Below, piece by piece: positions 24,366-33,458 of a DNA stretch of 55,074 bases. Both the position numbers and the translations under genes were made by a program. The notes under the pieces were generated by a model that ran no database searches, had not been told where the DNA came from, and saw only the letters and a program-made list of their open reading frames with translations. Source of the DNA: Patescibacteria group bacterium (GTDB taxonomy: Bacteria > Patescibacteriota > Microgenomatia > Daviesbacterales > UBA10151); assembly GCA_943356485.1 (NCBI GenBank), contig CALRFD010000001.1, positions 1 through 55,074 on the forward strand. Direction: 5' to 3'. How positions within the stretch are numbered: position 1 is the stretch's first letter; the number at the start of each line of letters is the position of its first letter.

Positions 24366-25423
24366 GTAGCTCTTCTTGCTGCTCTTTCAGCAAGACTAAG
24401 AACTCTTTTTATTAAACTAGGTACTTGCTCCCCTCTTGCAACCGGAATACCATTATGATCTGCCTGTCTGGTAGGTACTACAACTTTAACTGATTCAGCT
24501 TGTTTGAATATTTCTCTTGCTATCTGCTCTCTAGCTCTAGCAATTTGCACTCTTTCATTCTGTCTAGCACGAGCATCAGCTTCTGGTGTTAATGGAGCCA
24601 CATTATTTCTTACAGCTTCCTCAGGGAGATAACTTCTATGATTAGATACCATATCCCTATCATTTGCCAAGTCTACTACAGGAACTTTAATCTGCGAGAA
24701 GATAGGGTCTTTTGTTACTAGACTTTTAATCTGGCTCCATAAACCCCGCACCCCTCCTGCCTGCCACTTCTTACGCAAACTGTCTTTAAATCCTGCCTGT
24801 ATTTCCTGTTCTGTTACTTTTTCTGCTACCGGATTCTTATCTCCGGCTCTAACTCCACCTTTTTGTCTTTCTTTTTTGCCTGTCCAAAAAGTATCTACTA
24901 AAAAATCTTTAAGCAGACCTACTGTTGATCTGGAATTTAATCCCATTGGGCTAACCAATATAAATAACGCCGGCTTAAAACCATTATCTTCTAAAACCTT
25001 ATCCAAATAGGCGCCTTTCAAAGCTCCAGCGGAATGACCAATGATGATCAGCTGAGTCTCCTGATCTAAACCATTCTTCAAAAGACGTTGATACATAGCC
25101 TCTCCCTGCAGAGCTAATCCTTCAGGATTATCCCTTTGCGACCTGGTGGATATACTAAGACAAGTGGTATCTAAGCCTTTAGCAATTTGTCCGGGAAAAT
25201 CGTAAGTTGCTTTAGCTGATGCATCCCAAGGCCATCCCATTGGAAAAACAACTATTCTTTTGGGTTTAACTTTTTCCTGCCCAGCATCAACTCCCCCTGC
25301 ATCATTTGTAAATTGAGCAAAAGACAAGTTGACAACTTTCTTACCTTCACCATAAACCTCAGTCCCTAATTTTACCGGAAGAAGCAACTCACTTGGAGCT
25401 GAAGTCTCTGTAGTAGTTTCCAT
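24362..25423 (-). CDS. Alpha/beta hydrolase-fold protein
   Basis: Residues 50-180 carry VVFPMGWPWDASAKATYDFP (possible oxyanion region) and the nucleophile elbow LIIIGHSAGALKGAYLD, with VDLANDRDMVSNHRSYLP later as a candidate acid region and VPTRQADHNGIPVARG with a candidate His. The C-terminal 100 residues are highly charged. No close family is recognised; a lipase or acyl hydrolase role is the plain reading. No signal peptide is seen. Confidence 0.55.
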   Translation of the reverse strand: METTTETSAPSELLLPVKLGTEVYGEGKKVVNLSFAQFTNDAGGVDAGQEKVKPKRIVVFPMGWPWDASAKATYDFPGQIAKGLDTTCLSISTRSQRDNPEGLALQGEAMYQRLLKNGLDQETQLIIIGHSAGALKGAYLDKVLEDNGFKPALFILVSPMGLNSRSTVGLLKDFLVDTFWTGKKERQKGGVRAGDKNPVAEKVTEQEIQAGFKDSLRKKWQAGGVRGLWSQIKSLVTKDPIFSQIKVPVVDLANDRDMVSNHRSYLPEEAVRNNVAPLTPEADARARQNERVQIARAREQIAREIFKQAESVKVVVPTRQADHNGIPVARGEQVPSLIKRVLSLAERAARRAT

Positions 25424-25443
25424 ACTTAACAGTATATCAAGTT

Positions 25444-26163
25444 TTACCTGACATTATCTAAATACACACTTTTCTTTTTTAAGATAAAGGCCTCTATAAA
25501 GGTCTTCACATATTCAAAAAATCCAAACCAAATCCCCTGTTGAAATCTTCTTCCGGAAAATGTCACTGGTTTATTGATAAATTTAATCTTACCCAATTTT
25601 GCTACTCTAAAACTTAGATCCAAATCTTCTTGCGCTTGCAGGGAGGTGTCAAACCCCCCACTTTTTTCATACACAGACTTTAAAATACCTGAGGAAAAAC
25701 CTGATAACCAAAAATGTCCTGTGAACATTCTATAAATTACCATCAGCTTTGGTTGGAAAAAATTTAGTGTCCAATTAGTAAGCGGCGAGGCATCATTAAT
25801 CTTACAAGAAGTAGTTACGCCCACAGTCCCCCCTTTTAACTCTTTTGTTAAAGTCTCAATCCATCCCGAATAAAAGATAGTGTCTGCATCAGCTGAAAGG
25901 ATAATCTCTCCTCTTGCTTCTTTAAAGCCTCTGGCTCTGGCAACCCCCCGACCTTGTCTTCTCTCATGAATTAGCCTTAAATCCACGCCTGATTGAAATT
26001 TTTTTGCAACTTCAACTGTTTTATCTGTTGAATTATTGTCTACTAAAATTACTTCATAGCTTATATCTGTTTTTTGTTCTGATTTAAGAAGCGAAAATAA
26101 AGTCCTCCCAATATACTTTTCTTCATTATATGCCGGTATTACAATCGATACTTTAGGTTTCAT
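25444..26163 (-). CDS. Glycosyltransferase family 2
   Basis: This 239-residue GT-A enzyme shows VSIVIPAYNEEKYIGRTLFS at the start, VDNNSTDKTVEVA, and the metal-binding DXD as DADTIF near residue 95, then QAEDLDLSFRVAKLG as the catalytic ED motif (QAQEDLD). It probably adds sugars to a cell-envelope lipid. A weak hydrophobic segment near the C-terminus could touch the membrane. Its first base overlaps the end of the small membrane gene at 26163. Confidence 0.85.
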   Translation of the reverse strand: MKPKVSIVIPAYNEEKYIGRTLFSLLKSEQKTDISYEVILVDNNSTDKTVEVAKKFQSGVDLRLIHERRQGRGVARARGFKEARGEIILSADADTIFYSGWIETLTKELKGGTVGVTTSCKINDASPLTNWTLNFFQPKLMVIYRMFTGHFWLSGFSSGILKSVYEKSGGFDTSLQAQEDLDLSFRVAKLGKIKFINKPVTFSGRRFQQGIWFGFFEYVKTFIEAFILKKKSVYLDNVR

Positions 26164-26594
26164 TATTTTCTCCTAACCCATAAATAAACTGTCAGACTAT
26201 AGATAAAGAGTAAAATAGCATTAGCTGTTAGGTATTCCCTATAAATTGGCAGCCAAACCAAAAGTGAGGGGAGGTTTTGAAAAATTTGCTGATAATTTTG
26301 AGTCCAGACTAAAAATAGTAAACCAAATCCGTGCAGCAGCGCCCAAAAAGCAGAAACAATGATTAATGATTTATATTTGTTGATGTCTCTTTGCAACACC
26401 AAGGCAAAAGCTGCTGCTAAAAAGATGAATGAGGAATACAGATAATTTAAAATATTTGCATAGGATATGGCTGACTCTGGCCAAACCCCAGCCACAGATA
26501 ATAACTTTATACCTGATATATGAAGCAATCCATCAAATATAAAATAAACACCGGCAAATATTAAAAATCCTCTAACTAATTTTTCTTTTACCAC
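26163..26594 (-). CDS. Four-helix membrane protein, unknown
   Basis: This 143-residue protein has hydrophobic segments at about 8-26, 45-66, 76-98 and 118-138. Polar residues within them (HISG, HGFG) are reminiscent of small DoxX-like or heme-binding proteins, but no family is claimed. It is upstream of the glycosyltransferase in the same transcript, with coding regions touching. Confidence 0.5.
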   Translation of the reverse strand: MVKEKLVRGFLIFAGVYFIFDGLLHISGIKLLSVAGVWPESAISYANILNYLYSSFIFLAAAFALVLQRDINKYKSLIIVSAFWALLHGFGLLFLVWTQNYQQIFQNLPSLLVWLPIYREYLTANAILLFIYSLTVYLWVRRK

Positions 26595-26654
26595 ACTCTC
26601 ATTCTACCAGAATTTGGAGTAGAGAAGAAATTTAGATATAATGAATTTTAAAAG

Positions 26655-27413
26655 ATGAAAAAAGACTCCTTATCTGTATCTGCTTTAGTACCTGCTTATA
26701 ATGAACAAAAAAACATCGGCCAGATAATATCTATCCTGAAAAAATCCCGCCTCATAGATGAAATTATCTGTATTAATGATGGGTCAACCGACAAGACCTT
26801 ACAGATCATCCAATCTTTCCCTAAAGTTTCGGTCATTAACCTGAAAAAAAACTGCGGCAAAGCTCATGCTATTGTGCAGGGGTTGAAAAAAGCTAAAGGA
26901 GAGATTGTCGTTTTCATAGATGCTGATGTCATTGGTTTTGAAAATGACTCTCTTAAGAAATTAATCACCCCGCTAAAAAAGGGTCTCGTTGATGCAGTTA
27001 TTGGTTATCCGGTTCATAATAAAATGGATAAGTTTTTCAAACCCTTAGCCGGTGAGCGGGCTTATTTTAGAAAAGACTTACTTCCCCATCTACCATCTTT
27101 GAAAAATAAACGCTGGGGTTTAGAACTACATTTAAATTATCTCTTCCGCCAAAAAAAAGTCAGGATTACCCCGCTTCAGATTCAAAATACGATGAAGCAT
27201 CATAAGTATTCGTACGATTTAGCAGCTAAAATATTTTTCATCGAAAGTTTTGACCTGTTACTGGAAATTTTAAAACAAAAAAGACCTATTAACTATTTCA
27301 AAGATTCCTACATCTATCCTTTTTATCGGGAGAGACTGCTTACCAAAACCAGACAAAACCCCGGAAAGTTAATCGTTCAATATTCTCTTAAAATTTATAA
27401 CCGGCTAGTTTAA
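26655..27413 (+). CDS. Glycosyltransferase family 2
   Basis: A second GT-A enzyme of 252 residues: SVSALVPAYNEQKNIGQIIS, CINDGSTDKTLQIIQ, the DXD motif in FIDADVIGF, then RAYFRKDLLPHLPS and RWGLELHLNYLFRQK. The order resembles polyprenyl-phosphate sugar transferases, though no membrane segment is present. The 3' end overlaps the convergent DUF5667-like gene by 26 bp. Confidence 0.82.
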   Translation: MKKDSLSVSALVPAYNEQKNIGQIISILKKSRLIDEIICINDGSTDKTLQIIQSFPKVSVINLKKNCGKAHAIVQGLKKAKGEIVVFIDADVIGFENDSLKKLITPLKKGLVDAVIGYPVHNKMDKFFKPLAGERAYFRKDLLPHLPSLKNKRWGLELHLNYLFRQKKVRITPLQIQNTMKHHKYSYDLAAKIFFIESFDLLLEILKQKRPINYFKDSYIYPFYRERLLTKTRQNPGKLIVQYSLKIYNRLV

Positions 27414-28047
27414 AACAACTTCTGGCTCTCTCAAAGAGTATCTCTTTCTCCACTTCCAAAAGTCCTGATGCGCTTGATTCTTTGCTTAAAAAGCTGCAAG
27501 CTGAAAGTTTGGCAAAGGCAGGCAGATCAACCCGCCCAGAAAGCCTGTTTACCATTGACCTTATTGCTATCTTTGCCGAAGAATTTGTAACTTGATCATA
27601 AATTTGTTCTAACACTTCCAAGTGAACAACTAAACCCTCCTTAACCCGCGTCGCAACCTCCTGGTCTTTTAAATTATCGCCCTCTAAAATATTGATATGA
27701 AACCAGTATCTTTCTAAAGTTTGCGCAATCAAATCCTGGCGGTTTGTAGGTATTAAACTTTTAGCCTCCCTTAAGCGCCGGGTGGCAAATTCGAGCTGAC
27801 GGAACATTTTAGTTCTGGAAGTTAAAGCCAAATTAAGTTCTAAAACCTCCCTGAGCGTTTTTAAAAAATAAAGGCTGGAGGAAGGTGTAATCTTTGATAC
27901 TCCTATATCATTTCCTGTAGGCTGCATTGTCGTAAAGATAGTAGCTGGGGCGGAAGCCTCCGTATTTAAAGAGCTGGCAAAGGAAGTAGCAGGCAGAAAA
28001 AAAACCATTAAAGTTAGCAGGAAAAAAGAGGTTCGCATTAATTCCAT
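27388..28047 (-). CDS. DUF5667-like secreted protein
   Basis: The N-terminus (MRTSFFLLTLMVFFLPATSF) is a signal peptide with a likely cleavage after Ala-Ser. The body contains ITPSSSLYFLKTLREVLELN and a helical hairpin typical of DUF5667, a family common in CPR and Gram-positive genomes with no known function. Three Cys-containing stretches occur near the C-terminus. It lies 1 bp from the ABC exporter stop on the same strand. Confidence 0.65.
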   Translation of the reverse strand: MELMRTSFFLLTLMVFFLPATSFASSLNTEASAPATIFTTMQPTGNDIGVSKITPSSSLYFLKTLREVLELNLALTSRTKMFRQLEFATRRLREAKSLIPTNRQDLIAQTLERYWFHINILEGDNLKDQEVATRVKEGLVVHLEVLEQIYDQVTNSSAKIAIRSMVNRLSGRVDLPAFAKLSACSFLSKESSASGLLEVEKEILFERARSCFKLAGYKF

Positions 28048-28048
28048 T

Positions 28049-29821
28049 CTAACCCTTCAGCTCGTTTTGGGCAACTATATTAGCATATACTCCTTTTTTA
28101 GCTAAAAGTTGTATGTGCGAACCCTTCTCAACGACTTTACCTTTTTCCATTACTAAAATTTGATCCGCATTTTGTACAGTTGAAAGTCTGTGGGCAATTA
28201 TGATTTTGGTAAAAGATTTCTGCTTGGACAGATCTTTTAGCGCCTGCTGAATCAAACTTTCTGAATGAGTATCAAGATGAGAGGTCGGCTCATCCATGAT
28301 TAAAATCTTTGGATCTGCAAAAAGAGCTCTGGCTATAGCCAGCCTCTGCCTTTGTCCTCCTGATAGCTTTACTCCCCGCTCACCAACCGGAGTCTGGTAT
28401 CCTTCCGGTAGTTCTTTTATAAACTCATCAGCATAAGCCAATTTTGCCGCCAGATATACCTGATTTTTAACTAAAGGGAAATCTTTCTTTCCCCCGGAGT
28501 AAGAGATAACTTCCCAAATTCTTCTATTTGGCACTGGTGAATCCTGAAAAACTACAGCTGTTGATTTTCGATAAGTATCCAGATCCAAATCCCTAAGATC
28601 AAACTTACCATCTATAAAAATCCCTCCACTTTGCGGATCATAATAACGGCTTAAAAGCTTGGCAATAGTAGATTTTCCACCACCGGATTTACCAACCACA
28701 GCTGTGAAAGAACCGGCAGGAATTGTAAAACTGACGTTTTTTAAAACTCTTTTCCTTTTGTAAGCAAACGTCACGTGTCTAAAGCTTATCTGACCTCTTA
28801 TTGAATCCGGCACTAGCGCATTTGGAGAGTTTACAATACTTGGCTTTTGCGAAAGCAAAGAGATGACCCGATCCACGGGTTCTGAGGCATCAATCGCCCG
28901 CTCATATATCCATCCTAGCTGATAGATATTAGAATATGCCCGCTCAGTTAGAGAGATCAAAAACACTAAACTTCCAACCGTAATAAGCCCAAGCCTAATT
29001 TCATATATGCCAACAACTAATAGTATGGCATACATCGCTTCTATGCTAAGACTGCGCAAAAATCCATTAATCATATGCAACTTAAATTCTTTAACAGAAA
29101 AAATTTTAATCTGATCCCAGATAGAAGAGAAAACATTTGCTTCACGGCCTTCTTGAGCAAAAGCTTTTACAACAGTTATATTAGTCAGTGTATCCCCGAT
29201 CTCACCTGAGGAGGCTTCATAAGCATCATGTCTTTTTCCTCTTAAAGCTTGGGTAGCTTTGTAGGTGGTAAACATATTAATAATAAAAGGGATTAAAGAC
29301 AGGGTAAAAAGCAAACCAAAAACCCAATTAACAAAAATCATCAATATAGCGCTTACCATCAATTGAATAGCAACCGGCTGAAAATTCCAGCCATATGCCA
29401 CCATAAAATCAATCAGTTTATCCCTACCCTTATTAATAATGTTAATCTTATTGCCAGTATTCTCCTTCTCATGGTAATCAAGCGACAGTGAAAGCAGTTT
29501 ATTAAATGTTTGCCTGGAAATAAATTGTTCTGATTTCCAAAGTAACCTGACAAAAATAATGTCTAAAATATAATCAATTACCAAAGACAGTAGTCTGACT
29601 CCTATTAACCCTCCGACTACAAATACTGCTGCCTTAAAGTTAAGGAGTCCTTGTGTAGAGATCAAAAGATCCAAAATTTTTCCAAAAATATACGGTCCAG
29701 CCATTCTTAAAATCTGGAAAAATACAGTGATATAAAAAACATGATAAAAATCCCTGTGAAAGGGCTTCATCAAAATCCATATTTTTTGTATAAAATTCAT
29801 CTTACGTTTTGATCGTATCAT
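28049..29821 (-). CDS. ABC exporter, fused permease and ATPase
   Basis: About 590 residues: six membrane segments in the first 320, then an ATPase with Walker A VGKSGGGKST, Q-loop VVFQDSPVPN, signature LSGGQRQRLAIARALF, Walker B ILIMDEPTSHLD and the switch His in IIAHRLSTV. Such half-transporters work as dimers and export lipids, peptides or drugs. The ATG at 29839 falls directly after the T-run of a terminator, so starts at 29821 or 29800 are more likely; neither has a clear ribosome site. Confidence 0.88.
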   Translation of the reverse strand: MIRSKRKMNFIQKIWILMKPFHRDFYHVFYITVFFQILRMAGPYIFGKILDLLISTQGLLNFKAAVFVVGGLIGVRLLSLVIDYILDIIFVRLLWKSEQFISRQTFNKLLSLSLDYHEKENTGNKINIINKGRDKLIDFMVAYGWNFQPVAIQLMVSAILMIFVNWVFGLLFTLSLIPFIINMFTTYKATQALRGKRHDAYEASSGEIGDTLTNITVVKAFAQEGREANVFSSIWDQIKIFSVKEFKLHMINGFLRSLSIEAMYAILLVVGIYEIRLGLITVGSLVFLISLTERAYSNIYQLGWIYERAIDASEPVDRVISLLSQKPSIVNSPNALVPDSIRGQISFRHVTFAYKRKRVLKNVSFTIPAGSFTAVVGKSGGGKSTIAKLLSRYYDPQSGGIFIDGKFDLRDLDLDTYRKSTAVVFQDSPVPNRRIWEVISYSGGKKDFPLVKNQVYLAAKLAYADEFIKELPEGYQTPVGERGVKLSGGQRQRLAIARALFADPKILIMDEPTSHLDTHSESLIQQALKDLSKQKSFTKIIIAHRLSTVQNADQILVMEKGKVVEKGSHIQLLAKKGVYANIVAQNELKG

Positions 29822-29839
29822 AATTATCTTTCTTTGCAT

Positions 29840-29864
29840 AAAAAAACCAGCCTATTTAGCTGGT
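29840..29864 (-). terminator. Intrinsic terminator upstream of the ABC exporter
   Basis: On the minus strand ACCAGC, a seven-base loop and GCTGGT form a 6-bp stem followed by seven T. It closes transcripts coming from vapBC, or acts as an attenuator of the exporter gene; the exporter starts within about 20 bases. Confidence 0.75.
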
Positions 29865-29896
29865 TATCCGCAATTTTGAATTTTAAATTTTGAATT

Positions 29897-29992
29897 TTAA
29901 ATTTTCTTGATTTCTTCCAAAGTGGCGGAAATTCCCTCTCCTTTAAGAGGTAGTCCAGCTAAAATATTCATAATGGGTACGTATATTGCCAT
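29897..29992 (-). other. Short open frame, possible gene remnant
   Basis: A 31-codon frame (MAIYVPIMNILAGLPLKGEG...IKKI) lies between vapC and the exporter. The frame stays open 12 codons upstream of the ATG without a start, and no ribosome site is seen, which fits the tail of a decayed gene better than a working small protein. Just 3' of it (29878-29905) an AT-rich unit TGAATTTTAAATTT occurs twice in tandem. Confidence 0.3.
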
Positions 29993-30077
29993 ATAGGTTG
30001 CTGTGTGCGTTTTAGTATCCGCAAGCTCTCACCAGAAAGTAGTGTAACTTTTTTGAGGCTGATTGTCAAAAGGTTTA

Positions 30078-30167
30078 TTAGGCGGATTTCTTTTTCCCGA
30101 CAATTTTCTTAAATTCTTCTGACTGTAAGGTTTCTTTTTCAAGCAGAGCTTTGGCTAATTTATCCAG
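30078..30167 (-). repeat. Copied 3' end of ftsH, fused to vapC
   Basis: This segment aligns without gaps to 31566-31655, the end of ftsH, at about 82 percent identity by my count. The first 20 bases from the stop inward are identical. The hypothetical gene at 30851 and vapBC lie between the two copies. Confidence 0.88.
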
Positions 30168-30539
30168 TTTGACATCAAAAGTTTTAAACTCTTTTACTCC
30201 TATTTTTCTAGAATAGGCTAAATTATAGCAATCACCTAGACTTAGACTGGTTTTACTGTATAATAAAAGTGCATCATACAATATGTCTCTCTCCTCTAAT
30301 TTGATAAAAGTCATTCCCAAGATCCCCCTGATAACTCCTTCAATTCCCTCTCTATTAAATTTATAAAATGAGCTAAGTACCCAAAAAACTTCAAACACGA
30401 CTATAAGCGAGGTTCTTAAATCACTTTCATACCTTGCCCCGACGCTAAACGTTCCCTTAGCTTCTAAATATTGCTTTTTTATATCTTTTAGAAAAAACCG
30501 AAGAAAAAAATTAGTATCTATGAAAACTTCATTACTCAT
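30078..30539 (-). CDS. vapC: VapC-type PIN-domain toxin with an FtsH-like tail
   Basis: PIN-domain ribonucleases of this kind cut tRNA or rRNA. The acidic site is visible: Asp in FIDTNFFLRF, Glu in VVFEVFWVL, Asp in LGDCYNLA and Asp in TFDVKL. The natural domain would end at about residue 124. The final 29 residues ([19 protein letters not shown] to KKKSA) match the last 29 of FtsH ([19 protein letters not shown] to KKKSA) at most positions, and the DNA matches too (about 74 of 90 bases by eye). So the 3' end of ftsH was copied and fused in frame to vapC. It overlaps vapB by 4 bp. Confidence 0.88.
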   Translation of the reverse strand: MSNEVFIDTNFFLRFFLKDIKKQYLEAKGTFSVGARYESDLRTSLIVVFEVFWVLSSFYKFNREGIEGVIRGILGMTFIKLEERDILYDALLLYSKTSLSLGDCYNLAYSRKIGVKEFKTFDVKLDKLAKALLEKETLQSEEFKKIVGKKKSA

Positions 30540-30790
30540 TTTTTATAATGACTAAAGTATTCTTTTATTGCCTCTTCTTTAATTGTAGCTATACTTTTTC
30601 CTCTCCATTTTTTAGGGATTGAAACAGAACCTGCCAGTTGCTCTACTAAGGCTTCTGCAGAAGTAATTTTTAAAGATCCATTTTCTTCTGAAACTATCAC
30701 TTTCTGTCCTTCCTTAAAACCTACTTGTCTAAAAAGCACAGCCGGAATTGTTAACTGCTTTTTACTGGTGATAGTTGCTATCTGATTCAT
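30536..30790 (-). CDS. vapB: AbrB/VapB-type antitoxin
   Basis: This 84-residue protein has the swapped-hairpin AbrB fold at its start (ATITSKKQLTIPAVLFRQVG, then EGQKVIVSEENGSLKITSA), and a flexible C-terminal arm (PKKWRGKSIATIKEEAIKEY) expected to block VapC. It should also repress its own promoter. A TATAAT box (30799-30804) lies 8 bases before the ATG, so the message is likely leaderless. Confidence 0.85.
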   Translation of the reverse strand: MNQIATITSKKQLTIPAVLFRQVGFKEGQKVIVSEENGSLKITSAEALVEQLAGSVSIPKKWRGKSIATIKEEAIKEYFSHYKK

Positions 30791-30798
30791 ACAAGGAT

Positions 30799-30804
30799 AT
30801 TATA
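30799..30804 (-). promoter_or_regulatory. -10 box of vapBC
   Basis: TATAAT on the minus strand, 8 bases before the vapB start codon. No convincing -35 hexamer is seen. Confidence 0.5.
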
Positions 30805-30850
30805 CCATATGCAAGGAAGATTTTAAAAAACAAGGATACTGCAAAATCTG

Positions 30851-31564
30851 CTAACCTGCTGGGTTTAAAAAACTAGTACCATGTTGGCCGCGTAACTTAG
30901 TAGTAAATTTGTGTATCCTTGAACCAGTAAATTGTGCTGCTTTTAAAGGTGCTGTCAGCCATAAAAGGAATTCAACAGCCAGACCCAACGGCTGAAACGT
31001 CTCTGCAATATAGGGACTGACAACCTGGTTAACTTCATTAAAGGTAAGGAGTAACCCATAAGACACTCCAAGCATCAGTGGTAATGGGACAAATTCAAGA
31101 GTAAACAGAGCACTCTCTTTTAAGGCTAACGTTGGATTCCGCTTGGCCAGGTCTACAAACAGCATTAAGCCAGCAAAATCACCATTCTCTTCTTCTTTGC
31201 TTGTGACCGCGATACCTAATTCGATCTTCCCATCCAGATTGCGTTGTTTATCTTCTTCTCTTAATCTTGCGAAAGCATCCTGGTCTGTTAAGAATTTATT
31301 AAAAAAATCCCTCTCTGTATTTTCTTTTAATAAATCAGGATTTAACAGTGCAAACCTTCTCATAATATCGACTTGTTCAATAGAGAACCCCTTATCCAAT
31401 ATTTTCCTTTGTTCATCGGTAACTATAGCCTCAGCTGCGAATTTTGCAAAAAGGAATGTGTCATCTCCAGACAAACTAGGATCTTCAGCAATTCTTCTAA
31501 ATGATGACGCAGCAATTTTTAACTCACTTGGTGTTAAAGTTCTTGGTCTCTCTTCAATAGCCAT
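30851..31564 (-). CDS. Hypothetical membrane-anchored protein behind ftsH
   Basis: No family is recognised. From the ATG at 31564, one base after the ftsH stop, it has 237 residues: a soluble helical N-terminal part to about 130 (MAIEERPRTLTPSELKIAAS...), then two or three hydrophobic segments around 145-215 and a basic tail. The close coupling suggests cotranslation with ftsH. It sits between the real ftsH end and the copied end, so it may have arrived or been trapped together with vapBC. Confidence 0.55.
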   Translation of the reverse strand: MAIEERPRTLTPSELKIAASSFRRIAEDPSLSGDDTFLFAKFAAEAIVTDEQRKILDKGFSIEQVDIMRRFALLNPDLLKENTERDFFNKFLTDQDAFARLREEDKQRNLDGKIELGIAVTSKEEENGDFAGLMLFVDLAKRNPTLALKESALFTLEFVPLPLMLGVSYGLLLTFNEVNQVVSPYIAETFQPLGLAVEFLLWLTAPLKAAQFTGSRIHKFTTKLRGQHGTSFLNPAG

Positions 31565-31565
31565 A

Positions 31566-33416
31566 TTAGGCGGATTTCTTTTTCCCCACAATTTTTTCAA
31601 ATTCATCAGCTTCCAGCGTTTCTTTTTCAAGCAAGGCTTTGGCTACTTTATCTAATTTTGTTTTATTTTTTCTTAAAATCTCCACTGATTGTTTATGAGC
31701 CGTATCTATAATTTTCTTGATTTCTGTATCTATTTTTGATTGCAGGCTTTCTGATATTTGAGCCCCTTCTTCTCCTCTGCTCCAAAGACCAAACATCGCT
31801 TGAGGTTTAATATTAATCACCCCTAAATCAGACATTCCATACTCCATTACCATATCCCGGGCAATTGCAGTTGCTACTTCTAAATCATTAGCTGCTCCGG
31901 TTGAGATGTCCTTGAATATAACCTCTTCTGCTGCTCTTCCACCAATTGCAGTGACTATTTGCTCAAAAAGCCTGGATTTTGTTTCATTCGACCTATCCTC
32001 TGTTGGAGGAAATAGCGTGTGCCCGCCGCTCATACCTCTGGATACTATTGTAATTCGATGCACCGGATCAACATTTGGCAAGCTGTTCCCGACTATGGCA
32101 TGCCCTGCTTCATGGTAAGCAGCTAAGCTTCTATCCTTTTCTGTTTGCATTCTTTTCCGCTGGGGTCCCATCTTGACCTTGGTAGCTGCCTCTTCTAAAT
32201 CCTTTGGTTCAATCTCTTTTTTGCCTTCCCTGGCAGCTAAAATCGCTGCTTCATTTAACATATTGGATAAATCCGCTCCTGAAAATCCAACTGTTCTTCT
32301 GGCAATTTTTCCTATATCCACAGACTTGGTAAAAGGCTTGCCTTTCATATGAAGGGCAATAATAGCTTTTCTCTCTTCCAGGTCAGGAAAAGACAAAACA
32401 ACCCGCCTATCAAACCTGCCCGGTCTGATCAGAGCCGGATCTAAAAGATCAGGCCTGTTGGTAGCACCGATTAAGATCACATGATCATTCGGGGTAAATC
32501 CGTCCATCTCCACCAGTATCTGATTTAGGGTCTGTTCCCTTTCATCATGTCCACCACCAAATCCTCCTCCGCCCCGCATCCTGCCGATTGATTCAATCTC
32601 GTCTATAAAAATAATGGCTGGAGAACTTTTCTTAGCTGTTGCAAACATATCACGGACTCTGGCTGCCCCAACTCCCACCAGCATTTCCATAAATTCAGAA
32701 CCGGCTATCGAGAAAAACGGCACACCGGCTTCACCAGCAACTGCCCGAGACATTAAAGTCTTACCACATCCGGGTGGCCCTACCAACAACACTCCTTTTG
32801 GAATCTTTGCCCCGATATCCTTATATTTTTGTGGGGATTTTAGGAAATCTACTACCTCTTCCAACTCCTTTTTTGCCTCCTCTGCTCCTGCTACATCGGT
32901 AAATTTAATCTGTGGCTGATCCTTGGAAAATAACCTGGCTTTAGATTGAGCAAAAGAAAAGATACCCTGAGCTCCTTCTCTGGCATTTCTAAAGAGAAAG
33001 AACATCAACCCCACTAAAAGCAAAATCGGCAATACTGCCGAGATGACTCCAATCCAGGCTTGCTGAATTGATAAATCTTTTATTTCTATGGTGATAGTTT
33101 TTGGATCTAATCCTGAAGACTGAAGTATTTGATAAATTGACTCACCTGCCTCTTTGTGCGCAGAAATTGTTTGATCCGAGCTTTTTAAAGTTGCTGTAAC
33201 CTTATCTCCTTCGATCGTGATTTTTTGAATTTTGTTATCTTTAATATCGGTTATTACTTGTGATACCGGCACTAAATCTCCAGAGTTTGCTGAACCACCG
33301 GAAATTTGATAGAAGAATATTAAAGCTGCAAAAGCTATAAGCAGATAAACTAAAAGGCCTTTTGAAATCCCCAAGAACTTTTTCCCTAAACCAAACTTCT
33401 TTTTTGAGTTTGCCAT
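31566..33416 (-). CDS. ftsH: ATP-dependent zinc metalloprotease FtsH
   Basis: FtsH is a membrane-anchored hexamer that unfolds and degrades membrane and regulatory proteins. The 616 residues contain two membrane helices (about 18-37 and 120-141) around a periplasmic domain, the AAA module with Walker A GPPGCGKT (203-210) and Walker [12 protein letters not shown], the pore-proximal [15 protein letters not shown], and the zinc site HEAGH (425-429) with the third ligand in [11 protein letters not shown]. The C-terminal [20 protein letters not shown] region is duplicated 1.5 kb downstream at the end of vapC. Confidence 0.97.
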   Translation of the reverse strand: MANSKKKFGLGKKFLGISKGLLVYLLIAFAALIFFYQISGGSANSGDLVPVSQVITDIKDNKIQKITIEGDKVTATLKSSDQTISAHKEAGESIYQILQSSGLDPKTITIEIKDLSIQQAWIGVISAVLPILLLVGLMFFLFRNAREGAQGIFSFAQSKARLFSKDQPQIKFTDVAGAEEAKKELEEVVDFLKSPQKYKDIGAKIPKGVLLVGPPGCGKTLMSRAVAGEAGVPFFSIAGSEFMEMLVGVGAARVRDMFATAKKSSPAIIFIDEIESIGRMRGGGGFGGGHDEREQTLNQILVEMDGFTPNDHVILIGATNRPDLLDPALIRPGRFDRRVVLSFPDLEERKAIIALHMKGKPFTKSVDIGKIARRTVGFSGADLSNMLNEAAILAAREGKKEIEPKDLEEAATKVKMGPQRKRMQTEKDRSLAAYHEAGHAIVGNSLPNVDPVHRITIVSRGMSGGHTLFPPTEDRSNETKSRLFEQIVTAIGGRAAEEVIFKDISTGAANDLEVATAIARDMVMEYGMSDLGVINIKPQAMFGLWSRGEEGAQISESLQSKIDTEIKKIIDTAHKQSVEILRKNKTKLDKVAKALLEKETLEADEFEKIVGKKKSA

Positions 33417-33458
33417 GGGGCAGATTGTATCACAAATAAGCTCATAAAAAAATGTTAA

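Noticed and set aside
29840..30077. Riboswitch before the ABC exporter
   Set aside because: A terminator is present, but no known aptamer pattern or conserved pairing could be recognised upstream of it.
31143..31655. A 170-codon plus-strand frame opposite the ftsH end and the next gene
   Set aside because: It crosses two well-supported minus-strand genes; it mirrors their codons.
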